Below, one piece after another: positions 1-7,795 of a DNA stretch of 19,662 nt; within the stretch, counting starts at the first letter, position 1; every line of letters begins with the position of its first letter. This stretch comes from an uncultured Eubacterium sp. (lineage in GTDB: Bacteria; Bacillota; Clostridia; Lachnospirales; Lachnospiraceae), in assembly GCA_934316845.1 (NCBI GenBank), contig CAKRDZ010000042.1:1-19662 (forward strand), written 5' to 3'. The translations under genes were made by a program, and so were the position numbers. Under the pieces are notes generated by a model. It ran no database searches. It worked only from the letters and a program-made list of their open reading frames with translations, and was not told where the DNA came from.

Positions 1-150
1 TATGTGGGTAAAAAGTTTCGATAAGCAAGAAAATTCAGAATGATAGATATCAGACTTTACTATTATTTACTTGCTTGGAAATGATGATACACTATTAGCT
101 GTCATATGTCAAGGAAATTTTCCCTGTTTTCCCTTTTCATTTTTTTGATT
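1..150. other. AT-rich intergenic flank, no gene seen
   Basis: I see no supported coding region, RNA gene or terminator in this stretch. Together with the repeat at 151-344 and the gap to 398 it makes about 400 bases without a gene. The short minus-strand reading frame that crosses it lies mostly inside the structured repeat, has no ribosome binding site, and resembles no protein. Confidence 0.6.
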
Positions 151-344
151 GTAACTATTCAGGATCAATGTATGGAAATCAATAAATCGTCGTGCTTGCA
201 CGTAAGAGGCTTTGATTTCCATACATTTAGATCCTAATAGGGCTTCCCTCCCCCATATGAGCATTTTTAGCCTTGTCAAAGATGAGAACGAACACAAAGT
301 GTTCGAAATGCGAATGTGCGGGGAGGGGTGTCCTGAATAGTTAC
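151..344. repeat. Structured MITE-like repeat, copy 1 (194 bp)
   Basis: The element is bounded by a perfect 14-bp inverted repeat: GTAACTATTCAGGA at 151-164 and TCCTGAATAGTTAC at 331-344. Inside are two long arms. In arm 1, 167-182 pairs perfectly with 212-227 (16 bp) around a small CGTGC/GCACG hairpin at 191-202. In arm 2, 246-253 (CCCTCCCC) pairs with 320-327, CATAT at 254-258 pairs with ATGTG at 314-318, and GCATTT at 261-266 pairs with AAATGC at 306-311; a GA/GA mismatch separates the last two helices. A CGAACAC/GTGTTCG hairpin caps arm 2. A second copy, about 94% identical by eye, lies at 10311-10503 in the same orientation. No transposase or credible ORF is present. It could be a MITE, a REP-type palindrome or a mobile structured RNA; I do not recognise the family. 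Confidence 0.85.
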
Positions 345-398
345 TTTTGATCTTTACGACAAAACAACCGTCAAATAGATTCACCTGAATCCAACGTT

Positions 399-887
399 CT
401 ATTTCTTTATCTTAACTTTCTTTACACCACTCCATTTACCTGCCACATACCTTCCGTTTTGGAATCGCCATGCACGCACTCGCACATAGTAAGTCGTTTT
501 CTTTTTCAGCGAATATCTGGTGTACTTTGTTCCATAGACTTTGATTCCCTTATTTCCTTTTGTAAAACTTCGGTTTCGGGCAATCTGCACACTGTAAAAA
601 CTGGCATCTTGAACCTTTGTCCAAGAACACTTAATATTTTTACCTCTTATATTTTTAACTGTAACTCCTGTTACTTTAGGAACAGTTGTTGTCGTTGTCC
701 CCTGAGTTGTTCTTGTATTGGTCGTATACACAGGCACAGTTCTTCGTTATACATATAACTATGCTGATGAATATTAGAAGATTTCTTCGCCAAAGTGTCT
801 GCTTTTACCGGAACATGACGCAAACAAGACTACTGCTGCAGTTATTGCTGAAAGTATTTTTCGTAATTTGGAATGCCATTTTTTCAT
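399..887 (-). pseudogene. Secreted lysine-rich FN3-like protein, frame broken twice
   Basis: An ATG at 887 opens a good signal peptide (MKKWHSKLRK, then a hydrophobic core ending LFAS) but runs into stops, the first at 774-776. The middle continues in the +1 frame (VPVKADTLAKKSSN through YNEEL). From about 740 the original frame resumes to the stop at 399. Removing one base near 812-816 and adding one near 739-744 restores a 163-codon protein with a cleavage site like VPVKA/D. The intact tail (about 95 aa) looks like a fibronectin type III domain: SWTKV, KTTYYVRVRAW and GKWSGVKKVKIKK. It resembles the C-terminal domain of the 1628-aa protein at 1731-6617. The start lies 13 nt after the preceding stop, so it is the second gene of an operon. 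The breaks may be real mutations or assembly errors. A GTG at 735-737 could start only an unsecreted fragment. Confidence 0.7.
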
Positions 888-900
888 AACTCATTCCGCC

Positions 901-1548
901 TTACTTCTGCACTACAATCTTCCCAGCCTTTAATTTATTCAGATTTGCATTTGATACTTTGCAGAAATGAATCTTCTTTGTATTAGCACTGCTTGCTGTA
1001 AATGCCCAGGTTTTACGGCATTGATTCAACTGGGATTTGGTTACTTTTTTGTTTTTAAAACCATGTTCTCCTGACATATGACCTTCCGAAATTATATATT
1101 TTGATCCCTTCTTATAAATTGATTTTACGTTGCTTGAATAATATTTGTCACCGGAACCATATAATTTATTAAGATATTCATACGAATCTGTCGCAAACAA
1201 AATTCCCTTTTGCTTTGTATTATAATACAAATACGGATCCGTACCATAGCCTCCTGCGGACACTGCTTCTCCGCTTTTTACATGATAACTGACAAAACTA
1301 ACATTCTTTGCCTTTCCGCCTTTCAGACTTGACGTTGCTAACAACTCCGGGACACCATCTTTATTTGCATCGACCAATGCAAAATATCTGTATTTTGTGC
1401 TGTCCTCGTCTTTGTCTTTCAGGAATTTTACATAATTTTTCAGCACCTTGCTTTTCGAAGCATTTGCGCTCGCCATTTGGGCCGGCGCACCTGCCAAAAG
1501 CGCTGCTGCACACATCCCTGCTGCCAATCTTACCATCATTTTTCTCAT
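901..1548 (-). CDS. Secreted 215-aa protein with one EF-hand-like loop
   Basis: The protein starts with MRKMMVRLAAG and has a hydrophobic segment ending AQMASANA, a typical Sec signal peptide cleaved near residue 29. The ATG follows AGGAGG with 9-nt spacing. At about residues 60-70 it carries DANKDGVPELL, a Ca-binding DxNxDGxxE loop of the EF-hand/dockerin type, present once and so not a dockerin. The rest is Lys/Ser/Tyr-rich, with no enzyme motif or membrane segment. It shares this plan (signal peptide, one DxNxDG loop near one third of its length, basic Tyr-rich tail) with the protein at 6629-7252, so the two may be distant paralogues. It is transcribed from the promoter repeat at 1585-1641 and is followed after 13 nt by the broken FN3 gene. 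The function is unknown; an extracellular or surface role is inferred from the signal peptide alone. Confidence 0.85.
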   Translation of the reverse strand: MRKMMVRLAAGMCAAALLAGAPAQMASANASKSKVLKNYVKFLKDKDEDSTKYRYFALVDANKDGVPELLATSSLKGGKAKNVSFVSYHVKSGEAVSAGGYGTDPYLYYNTKQKGILFATDSYEYLNKLYGSGDKYYSSNVKSIYKKGSKYIISEGHMSGEHGFKNKKVTKSQLNQCRKTWAFTASSANTKKIHFCKVSNANLNKLKAGKIVVQK

Positions 1549-1584
1549 AACATTTTTCCTCCTGTTATTAAAATTTTTTTGAAC

Positions 1585-1641
1585 TTTCTCCCATTATACA
1601 CCCCTTATGTTCAAATTTTTTTCCGTTCTTTTCACTTTTGG
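1585..1641 (-). promoter_or_regulatory. Shared 57-bp promoter repeat, copy 1
   Basis: Read on the minus strand, this block contains AAGTGAAAAGAACGG, an A-rich run, TTTGAAC and TGTATAAT, with the -10-like hexamer at 1593-1598, about 44 nt upstream of the start at 1548. It is identical over 57 bp to 7732-7788, and a diverged copy with the same internal spacing lies at 10169-10213. No good -35 box sits 17 nt from the -10, so an activator or an alternative sigma factor is likely. Its location just after a terminator and just before a gene supports a promoter role. Confidence 0.7.
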
Positions 1642-1645
1642 TATA

Positions 1646-1688
1646 CAAAAAGAGCTGCCTCATTTTGCAACACAAGACAGCTCTCTTT
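1646..1688 (-). terminator. Rho-independent terminator of the CHAP-protein operon
   Basis: On the minus strand a GAGCTGTC/GGCAGCTC stem (one G-T pair) closes a loop of about 16 nt and is followed by a TTTTTG tract. It lies 43 nt past the TAG stop of the 1628-aa gene and directly before the promoter repeat of the next unit, so it separates two transcription units. Confidence 0.8.
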
Positions 1689-1730
1689 TCGTTTCATTAA
1701 GAAACAACTACCTAAGGGCTTGTACTATAA

Positions 1731-4700
1731 CTATTTTAGTACAAGTTTTTTTCCGTTACTCCATTTACTATACACCGTACCTTCCTTACATCTTAACCGG
1801 ATATAATATGTTTTTTTGCCCTTCAAAAATATCGATATATAATTTCTAGGACCCAATACAAATTTCTTTTTACTATTTGCAAAAGAAGCCTTGGAAGCAT
1901 ATTGAATTTCCGTACGAGATGCTTTTTTATTCTTCTTCCACGAAATTTTCAACATTACGTACCCTTTCTTTCGGCTCTTTATCTTTATCTTAATGCCTTT
2001 CACCCTCGATGGACGTTTGGTTTTCGTAACTTTGGATGCCGAAGTATTCGTATCCGACTTGTTTTGTCCATTATTAACATTAGGATTTATCGGCGCCTGT
2101 GTAATTGGCGGAATAATTTCACTGTAATTCGGACCACTCGTCTTTGCCGGTAATTCCGGTTCTTTCGTCGGTGCTGGCGTTTCCGGTGTCTTTGTCGGAG
2201 TTGGTACAGCGGTTGTGTCCGGTGTTCCTGTTGGATCAGGGGACGCAGTCACAATCGGTGTCGCCGTCGGAGCTGGGGATCCGGAAACTTCCGGTGTTTC
2301 AACGGACGGAGTTTCCTCTCCATTTCCTCCATTTTCTTCTTTTCCAACAATTGCCATACAAGTAATCTCTGTACCATCTTCCGCTGTTGCTACAATAACG
2401 GAATAACCGGCTTTTTTTGCTGTTACCAATCCCGTATCATCTACGGTTACAACCTCTTCGTTTGCACTTTCCCATTTACAGGAAACGTCGGCACCATCAT
2501 AATAGGTATATAGCCTATCCTGATCTTTTTCATTTAAGAAAAGATACGGAGAGGATATTTGGAGTTTCGCATCATCAAATTCACTCACACCTTTGACATT
2601 ACATTCCGCAATGCAATTACCACTCTTCGAATATGCCCGAAGTTTGGTCGTACCTTTTTTAAGGATTTTTAATTCGCCTTGTTCTGATACAGTAGCAATA
2701 CTGCTATCATCCGTGTACCAGTCTACCCCTTGTTCTGTCGCATTTTCCGGATATACCGTTGCTTCCATCTGAATGGTTTCATCTGCTATACCCGCAACTG
2801 CCGTCTTATTCAAAACAATTGACTGTACATCAATGTCGGTAGTAGATACATCAATCTCGCAGTAATCTGCATACTTGTTATCCTTTGTACTAACAAAGAT
2901 CTGTGTCGTTCCAACATTGTTAGCATGTACCGTTCCATCTTCATCAACGGTTGCAATATTTTCATCCAAACTATAGAAATTCACGCCAATGTCCGGATTT
3001 TCATGACTTAAGAAATACGTTATTTTTTCTTCCGAGCCACGATCCAGTTTATACTTTTCTTTCTTAACAACCAAAGCACCGTCATCGTCTTCTCCTGATG
3101 CTACAAGGAAAGATACTGCTTGAACTTCGCTTGTATTTTTATTTGGTTCTGCGGCAATAAACTGTAAATATGTATTTTGACTAATAAGCAATTCCCCGTC
3201 GTATACTTTACTTGCCTGTGTTGGCATCGAACCATCCGTTGTATAATATATCTTAGCACCTTCGGATGCGTACAAATGTATTTTTTTACTTTCTGTAAAA
3301 ACACCCGATTTTGTATCGCAGGTAGGATTTTCTGTTGTTTCTGTATACTTATATATCGGATATACATCCACATCAGAATTCACATTAATAAAATCATAAT
3401 TGTTCCATCCGTCAAATACCATGCCATCTATTTCTGCTACTTCCGGCTCAACTGCATCTTGTGAATATTTCACATTTTGTGAACTCAGCAAACTTCCATT
3501 ATTGTCATAGAAATTTACTTTGTATGTTTTTATTTTATAATTTGCAGTAAGAATTGTATTTTCTGTAATCGTATTGATTTCTTTACCATCCGGAGTTGTC
3601 CAATTAACAAAATCATATCCCTCTAAATCCTTTATCTCTGGATATGTTACCGGACTGCCATAATCAAATACATCTGTATGCACTTCTTTTGTTTCCCAAT
3701 CCACAAATGCAACACTATACTTATTCTTTACATATTGTGCAGTAATTTCCATGTTATCGTTTACATTGGTAACACCAAAATCCCAGCCAACAAAAGAATA
3801 ATTTTTTACATCCGGTGCTTTTGGTGCAGTTGCACTATTTCCTTTTTTCACCGTCTGTGTATCAATGATATTTCCATCCATATCTTTAAAAACAACTTTG
3901 TATTGCGGTTTAGGTGCTTCAATTGTTTCAAGATAAAATGGTTTATCACCACCTTCTATGGCCATCATAACTTGATAATCGCCTGTTTTCTCACTTATTT
4001 CCTGGCGACATACAAATTTATGCGAGAATGTTCCATCTTCATTAATTGTAACTTTTCCTACATATTCGTTATTAGAATCCGATGGCTCATCCCCTTTATA
4101 TACTTGTATTAAAGCTTCTTTTCCTGCCAATGCCTTATCAACAGTACCTTTAACCGTATACTCTTTTCCGGAATTATCTTCCAGATCGGACATTTTAGCA
4201 CGATATCTGTATGCTTTACGTGTTTCCACATCTTTAGATGAAGTTGCCTTTATAGCCTCTACCATCCAATCTGACCATTCATCCCATTTCGTCCACTTAT
4301 AAGTATATCCTTTTTCTCCATCTCTAAAACGATACTCCTTATGTGTGGTTGCAGGAATATTGGTCGAATTCTTTAAAAACCATAATTCCGAATTAAAGTT
4401 TACTCCATAACCATAATTGTTATTGTTCAAACGATATGTTGTTTGTCCATTATACGAGCCATAGACATACATCTTTGGTTGACTATCATTTGTGCATTGA
4501 GAATATTCATAATAAATCATTCCACCTTCATTATAATATGAAAATGCAAGTTTATATGGATCTTTCCAATAATAATATGTATTTCTTGTATAACCATTAT
4601 TATCTGAAACATCCGCAGCCTCAACTTCACGTTTGGTTGTAGATGTCTCATTGGCTTCGTAAGGCGTTCTTGACCAACCGCTCCATGAATTAAAATTCCA

Positions 4701-6617
4701 TGCAGCATCAAGTATTTTTTCAGCCAAATCCCAGCCTTCATTTACCGATGTTCGGGTTGTTGTTGTCAGCAAATTACGATATCGATATTCTGTTCTATCT
4801 TCAACCTCTACATCCTTCCCCGGATCTTCCGCACTCCAATCACTCCATTCTCGCTCTATCTCATAAGATACTGTCTGAGAATACGGGATTCCGGAAGAAA
4901 ATCGATCTACAATATACAAACTCACATTGGTAGCAATTCCATCATACGGAATATACATTTCCAAATTTTCACGATATTCTGCTTTTGCTAATGAAAAGGC
5001 ATCGGACTCTGTCGAATTGATCAATTTGCCCGTGGATGTCCTTAAGGAAAATATCGCACGACCTTTCGTTCGATTATTCGGATTGTTCTTAATATTGTAA
5101 TTAACAACATATCCATCCTCTTTATATTCGCAGCTGTTAATTTCAACAACGACCGGAAGATTTTCATTCTTCCATACATAACAAGCCTTAACTTTTACAT
5201 TGCCTTGTACATTTTTGTAATCTTCATTATCCCAGCCTGCAAACACGTATCCGGATTCCGGTTCCGGTGGGTTTGGAGCAGTTGCATCATCTTCAAACAG
5301 AACAGATTGGGTATCAATAATGTTATCATCTTTGTCATAAAAGGTTACTTTATATGTATTTCTCTTAAATTGGGCAACAATAGTCCGATCTGACGTCACA
5401 CTGCTATATTCGCCCTTCCATCCTACAAATGTATGACCTTTTCGTGAAACGCCCATTGGAGCGGTCGCTGCATAACCATATTTTACGGTTTGTTCACAAA
5501 GAAGATTTTCATTTCCTTCCTTATCATATTCAACAAATCGTACATTGCATGGATTGTGTGCCACAATTGTTTTATTTAAAGCAGCAGTATCACTATTTTC
5601 ACTTCCTCTTGCAAAACCGGTTATTTCATACTCTCCTTCACTTGGAAGTGTAAATGCTAATGATGTTGCGTTTGCTGAATTTGTTGTTAAGGTCTGACTA
5701 TACGTTCCTCCCTTCGTTTGCTTAAGGGTGAGAGAATAACCTCCCGTAGCACAGCTATCGGCTCCCCATGATACAGTAACTGCATCGCCTACTGCATAAT
5801 GTGTCTTTGCTGCACTAAAAATCGGTTTGTTTGGTTTTTCTGTTCCTGTCGTGCGGTCATTGATCCAGTCTGTATAGTACCGTGTTCCTCCAACGTCCGC
5901 ATACATCTGCCATCCATAAACATGTCCAGGCCGTAACTTAAGTCCTAATTCCGAATTGAAATCAAACCAGAAATTCTCCTTTGTCGAGTACTGACCACCG
6001 GAATACATCATTTCTTCTTTTCTTCCAATGATATTATTTCCATCTCTTACTTGAATTCCAATTGTCGTTATACGTTGCCGCCGCGGATTATATACACACG
6101 ATTTGGCATTCATATTGGTATCATATTTATCTGCCCAAACTGCTTTGACCGATGCATTTGCTACGGGTTGAGGGTTGATATTATTCGGATACCAATATCC
6201 AATAACCCCTTGTTCTTCCGGTGTTGATGTCCGCCTTCCAATATGGTTTTTATCCTTATCCCAGCCACCATTCAATGTTGTAATTTTGTCTCCATTTACA
6301 GATTCAACATACGCAACATGACCATATGAAGTATTTCCATGTGTAATCGCTATTACTCCTGCTTTAGGTGTGTATGAATTAATGATAGCTATTTTACCCG
6401 CTTTTGATCCCAAACCATGTGGTAATGAAGGTACCATATATCTTGCAAAAGCAACACAATTTTCTCTTGTATCCAATGGCAAAAAATCATATTCCAGCGC
6501 CAATGATATTGCTTCTGCCTTTGCTTCCCTTCCCTGGTACACCGGCAGACAGGTCACCAGCATCACAATAACAAGAACCCTTGCTATCCATTTACTCCTG
6601 CTTTTTCTTGTTTTCAT
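1731..6617 (-). CDS. Secreted 1628-aa CHAP-domain multidomain surface protein
   Basis: The ATG follows AGGAGG with 7-nt spacing. Residues 1-35 form a signal peptide (basic start, hydrophobic core, AKAEA). A CHAP amidase/endopeptidase domain spans about 45-145: likely nucleophile C54 in RENCVAFARY, H100 in YGHVAYVE, and possible third residue N116 in TLNGGW. InlB-type (Listeria-Bacteroides) repeats follow at about 357-420, 421-482, 905-963, 966-1028 and 1030-1090, recognisable by YKVTFYD, A-T-A-P and F-GW signatures. Between them are modules with WSDW then a YRYR motif at about 591-614 and 781-806, and a divergent WSGWS stretch at 644. A chitobiase C-terminal-like domain lies at about 1097-1170 (KIYYTTDGSMPT). 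Ig-like BIG2 domains lie at about 1185-1257, 1263-1342 and possibly 1350-1425. A Pro/Thr linker (about 1436-1490) and a basic FN3-like domain (about 1537-1628) close it. There is no LPXTG or membrane anchor. Family knowledge suggests peptidoglycan or murein-peptide cleavage plus adhesion; the target is unknown. It is the last gene of the operon from 7707. Confidence 0.9.
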   Translation of the reverse strand: MKTRKSRSKWIARVLVIVMLVTCLPVYQGREAKAEAISLALEYDFLPLDTRENCVAFARYMVPSLPHGLGSKAGKIAIINSYTPKAGVIAITHGNTSYGHVAYVESVNGDKITTLNGGWDKDKNHIGRRTSTPEEQGVIGYWYPNNINPQPVANASVKAVWADKYDTNMNAKSCVYNPRRQRITTIGIQVRDGNNIIGRKEEMMYSGGQYSTKENFWFDFNSELGLKLRPGHVYGWQMYADVGGTRYYTDWINDRTTGTEKPNKPIFSAAKTHYAVGDAVTVSWGADSCATGGYSLTLKQTKGGTYSQTLTTNSANATSLAFTLPSEGEYEITGFARGSENSDTAALNKTIVAHNPCNVRFVEYDKEGNENLLCEQTVKYGYAATAPMGVSRKGHTFVGWKGEYSSVTSDRTIVAQFKRNTYKVTFYDKDDNIIDTQSVLFEDDATAPNPPEPESGYVFAGWDNEDYKNVQGNVKVKACYVWKNENLPVVVEINSCEYKEDGYVVNYNIKNNPNNRTKGRAIFSLRTSTGKLINSTESDAFSLAKAEYRENLEMYIPYDGIATNVSLYIVDRFSSGIPYSQTVSYEIEREWSDWSAEDPGKDVEVEDRTEYRYRNLLTTTTRTSVNEGWDLAEKILDAAWNFNSWSGWSRTPYEANETSTTKREVEAADVSDNNGYTRNTYYYWKDPYKLAFSYYNEGGMIYYEYSQCTNDSQPKMYVYGSYNGQTTYRLNNNNYGYGVNFNSELWFLKNSTNIPATTHKEYRFRDGEKGYTYKWTKWDEWSDWMVEAIKATSSKDVETRKAYRYRAKMSDLEDNSGKEYTVKGTVDKALAGKEALIQVYKGDEPSDSNNEYVGKVTINEDGTFSHKFVCRQEISEKTGDYQVMMAIEGGDKPFYLETIEAPKPQYKVVFKDMDGNIIDTQTVKKGNSATAPKAPDVKNYSFVGWDFGVTNVNDNMEITAQYVKNKYSVAFVDWETKEVHTDVFDYGSPVTYPEIKDLEGYDFVNWTTPDGKEINTITENTILTANYKIKTYKVNFYDNNGSLLSSQNVKYSQDAVEPEVAEIDGMVFDGWNNYDFINVNSDVDVYPIYKYTETTENPTCDTKSGVFTESKKIHLYASEGAKIYYTTDGSMPTQASKVYDGELLISQNTYLQFIAAEPNKNTSEVQAVSFLVASGEDDDGALVVKKEKYKLDRGSEEKITYFLSHENPDIGVNFYSLDENIATVDEDGTVHANNVGTTQIFVSTKDNKYADYCEIDVSTTDIDVQSIVLNKTAVAGIADETIQMEATVYPENATEQGVDWYTDDSSIATVSEQGELKILKKGTTKLRAYSKSGNCIAECNVKGVSEFDDAKLQISSPYLFLNEKDQDRLYTYYDGADVSCKWESANEEVVTVDDTGLVTAKKAGYSVIVATAEDGTEITCMAIVGKEENGGNGEETPSVETPEVSGSPAPTATPIVTASPDPTGTPDTTAVPTPTKTPETPAPTKEPELPAKTSGPNYSEIIPPITQAPINPNVNNGQNKSDTNTSASKVTKTKRPSRVKGIKIKIKSRKKGYVMLKISWKKNKKASRTEIQYASKASFANSKKKFVLGPRNYISIFLKGKKTYYIRLRCKEGTVYSKWSNGKKLVLK

Positions 6618-6628
6618 AGCAATTCCTC

Positions 6629-7252
6629 CTAATAATTTAAGTTCAACGCTTTCTCACCTACTGCATATTTCCGATAAGTCGATTTATATTTCTTGGTTGA
6701 CGTACGCTTATCATTGTAATAGTATTCGTGGTATGGATCGCCATTCGAATAATTCAAAACCTGGTCACCAAACGTACAAACCTTTGTTAAGACTGCATTT
6801 TTAATGCGGAAAGTATAATAATGAAACATTTTTCCACCATATCGGAAAAATGTAAACTCTTTGGATTTCCCTTTATGGGTCACACCATCCATATAACTGA
6901 TATGGATACTACCAAGATATTTGACTTTATTTCCTTTCATGGTAAATAAATTGATATAATCCTCCGTTACAAGTATGCATTCTTTTTTCCCGTCTCCATT
7001 AAGATCCATGTATTTGATACGCCCTTCTCTAATCTTTTGAGCAGACAACACCCCTGGATTTCCCGCTTCTGCATGATCTCCAAAATCCTCTGCATCGTAT
7101 TTTACATACATACGAAATCCCGATTTCTTGTATTTGTTCATTAATTTTTGATAGGCCGTCTGTGCACTTATTTCCGGTGTATTCGCATCCATCACTACAC
7201 CGGCCAGTATGCAAAACACACATAAGCCCAAAACAGCGACTATTTTTTTCAT
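6629..7252 (-). CDS. Secreted 207-aa protein with one DxNxDG loop
   Basis: I start at the ATG at 7250-7252 (MKKIVAVLGLCVFCILAG), which begins a clean signal peptide and has AAGGAG 11 nt and GAGG 4 nt upstream. An ATG eight codons earlier lacks a ribosome binding site and would put charged residues before the signal. The mature protein has MDLNGDGKKECIL at about residues 98-110 (calcium-type loop) followed by a Tyr/Phe-rich beta-strand-like tail (FFRYGGKMFHYYTF). The plan matches the 215-aa protein at 901-1548. It sits 20 nt after the 144-aa gene and 11 nt before the 1628-aa CHAP gene, so it is co-transcribed and perhaps exported with that protein. No enzyme motif is visible. An accessory or ligand-binding role is a guess. 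Confidence 0.85.
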   Translation of the reverse strand: MKKIVAVLGLCVFCILAGVVMDANTPEISAQTAYQKLMNKYKKSGFRMYVKYDAEDFGDHAEAGNPGVLSAQKIREGRIKYMDLNGDGKKECILVTEDYINLFTMKGNKVKYLGSIHISYMDGVTHKGKSKEFTFFRYGGKMFHYYTFRIKNAVLTKVCTFGDQVLNYSNGDPYHEYYYNDKRTSTKKYKSTYRKYAVGEKALNLNY

Positions 7253-7272
7253 TTTCCTCACTTCTCCTTTCA

Positions 7273-7707
7273 TCACGGTGTATAGTATTGAAGCATGTTA
7301 TTGCCGCGAATAATCCATTCAACATTTTTTGGTTTTGTACTTCCATGGTCTGTACGTTTGTTTTGCAGATTCTGATAAGTAAAACCTTGGCACATGAATT
7401 TCCACGTACAAGAATATCCACTCTTCAACGTATACATCTTGATCTTTTTGCTATATTTCTTTTTGTAAACTTTGTTAGAAACATATTCATATCCGTCGTT
7501 ACCATTAAATTTGATTTTTTTGTAAAGGACATATTTTTTCGTGATCTTTTGAAATTTAATCCCGACATAATCCTCTACAAAAAATCCAAGACCAAACTCC
7601 TCCGGTCCGTAAGTCCTTGCCTGCACTTTCGAACTGGAAAATGTCAGACTAGACACAACTAACGCCAGGCATAATATGCCTACTACTAATTTTTTGGTAA
7701 ATTTCAT
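7273..7707 (-). CDS. Small secreted basic protein of unknown function (144 aa)
   Basis: The ATG follows AAGGAG with 9-nt spacing. Residues 1-30 form a signal peptide (MKFTKKLVVGILCLALVV, cleavage after KVQA). The mature part is about 114 residues, rich in Lys and Tyr, with two Cys (SCTWKFMCQGF) that could form a disulfide. No known domain is recognised. It is the first gene of the three-gene operon that ends with the CHAP surface protein and is driven by the promoter repeat at 7732-7788. Being small, secreted and next to a hydrolase-domain protein, it could be a chaperone, inhibitor or binding partner, but the sequence does not show which. Confidence 0.8.
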   Translation of the reverse strand: MKFTKKLVVGILCLALVVSSLTFSSSKVQARTYGPEEFGLGFFVEDYVGIKFQKITKKYVLYKKIKFNGNDGYEYVSNKVYKKKYSKKIKMYTLKSGYSCTWKFMCQGFTYQNLQNKRTDHGSTKPKNVEWIIRGNNMLQYYTP

Positions 7708-7731
7708 AATATCGCACTCCTTTTTATGTAT

Positions 7732-7788
7732 TTTCTCCCATTATACACCCCTTATGTTCAAATTTTTTTCCGTTCTTTTCACTTTTGG
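7732..7788 (-). promoter_or_regulatory. Shared 57-bp promoter repeat, copy 2
   Basis: This block is identical to 1585-1641 over its whole length, and identity stops abruptly on both sides. The TATAAT hexamer is at 7740-7745, about 32 nt upstream of the ATG at 7707. The conserved AAGTGAAAA, CGG and A-run portion lies upstream of the -10, where an activator or alternative sigma factor would bind. It drives the operon of two small secreted proteins and the CHAP protein. Confidence 0.7.
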
Positions 7789-7795
7789 CAGTTTT

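Noticed and set aside
151..344. Reading the repeat as a CRISPR array or tRNA-like cloverleaf
   Set aside because: There is no short direct repeat with spacers, and no acceptor CCA, T-loop or anticodon features fit.
138..351. Possible TTTTGAT target-site duplication around repeat copy 1
   Set aside because: The left flank is a T-rich run with an extra base before the element, and copy 2 shows no matching duplication, so it may be chance.
109..384. Minus-strand open frame of 91 codons
   Set aside because: It mostly covers the structured repeat. The homologous copy at 10311 differs by an indel that breaks the frame, and no ribosome binding site is present.
378..391. GATTC/GAATC hairpin after the broken FN3 gene
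   Set aside because: The 5-bp AT-rich stem is too weak and lacks a clean T-tract.
3678..4112. Plus-strand open frames inside the CHAP gene (for example 144 codons here)
   Set aside because: They are Cys/Phe/Ile-rich antisense shadows of an AT-rich gene with no ribosome binding sites.
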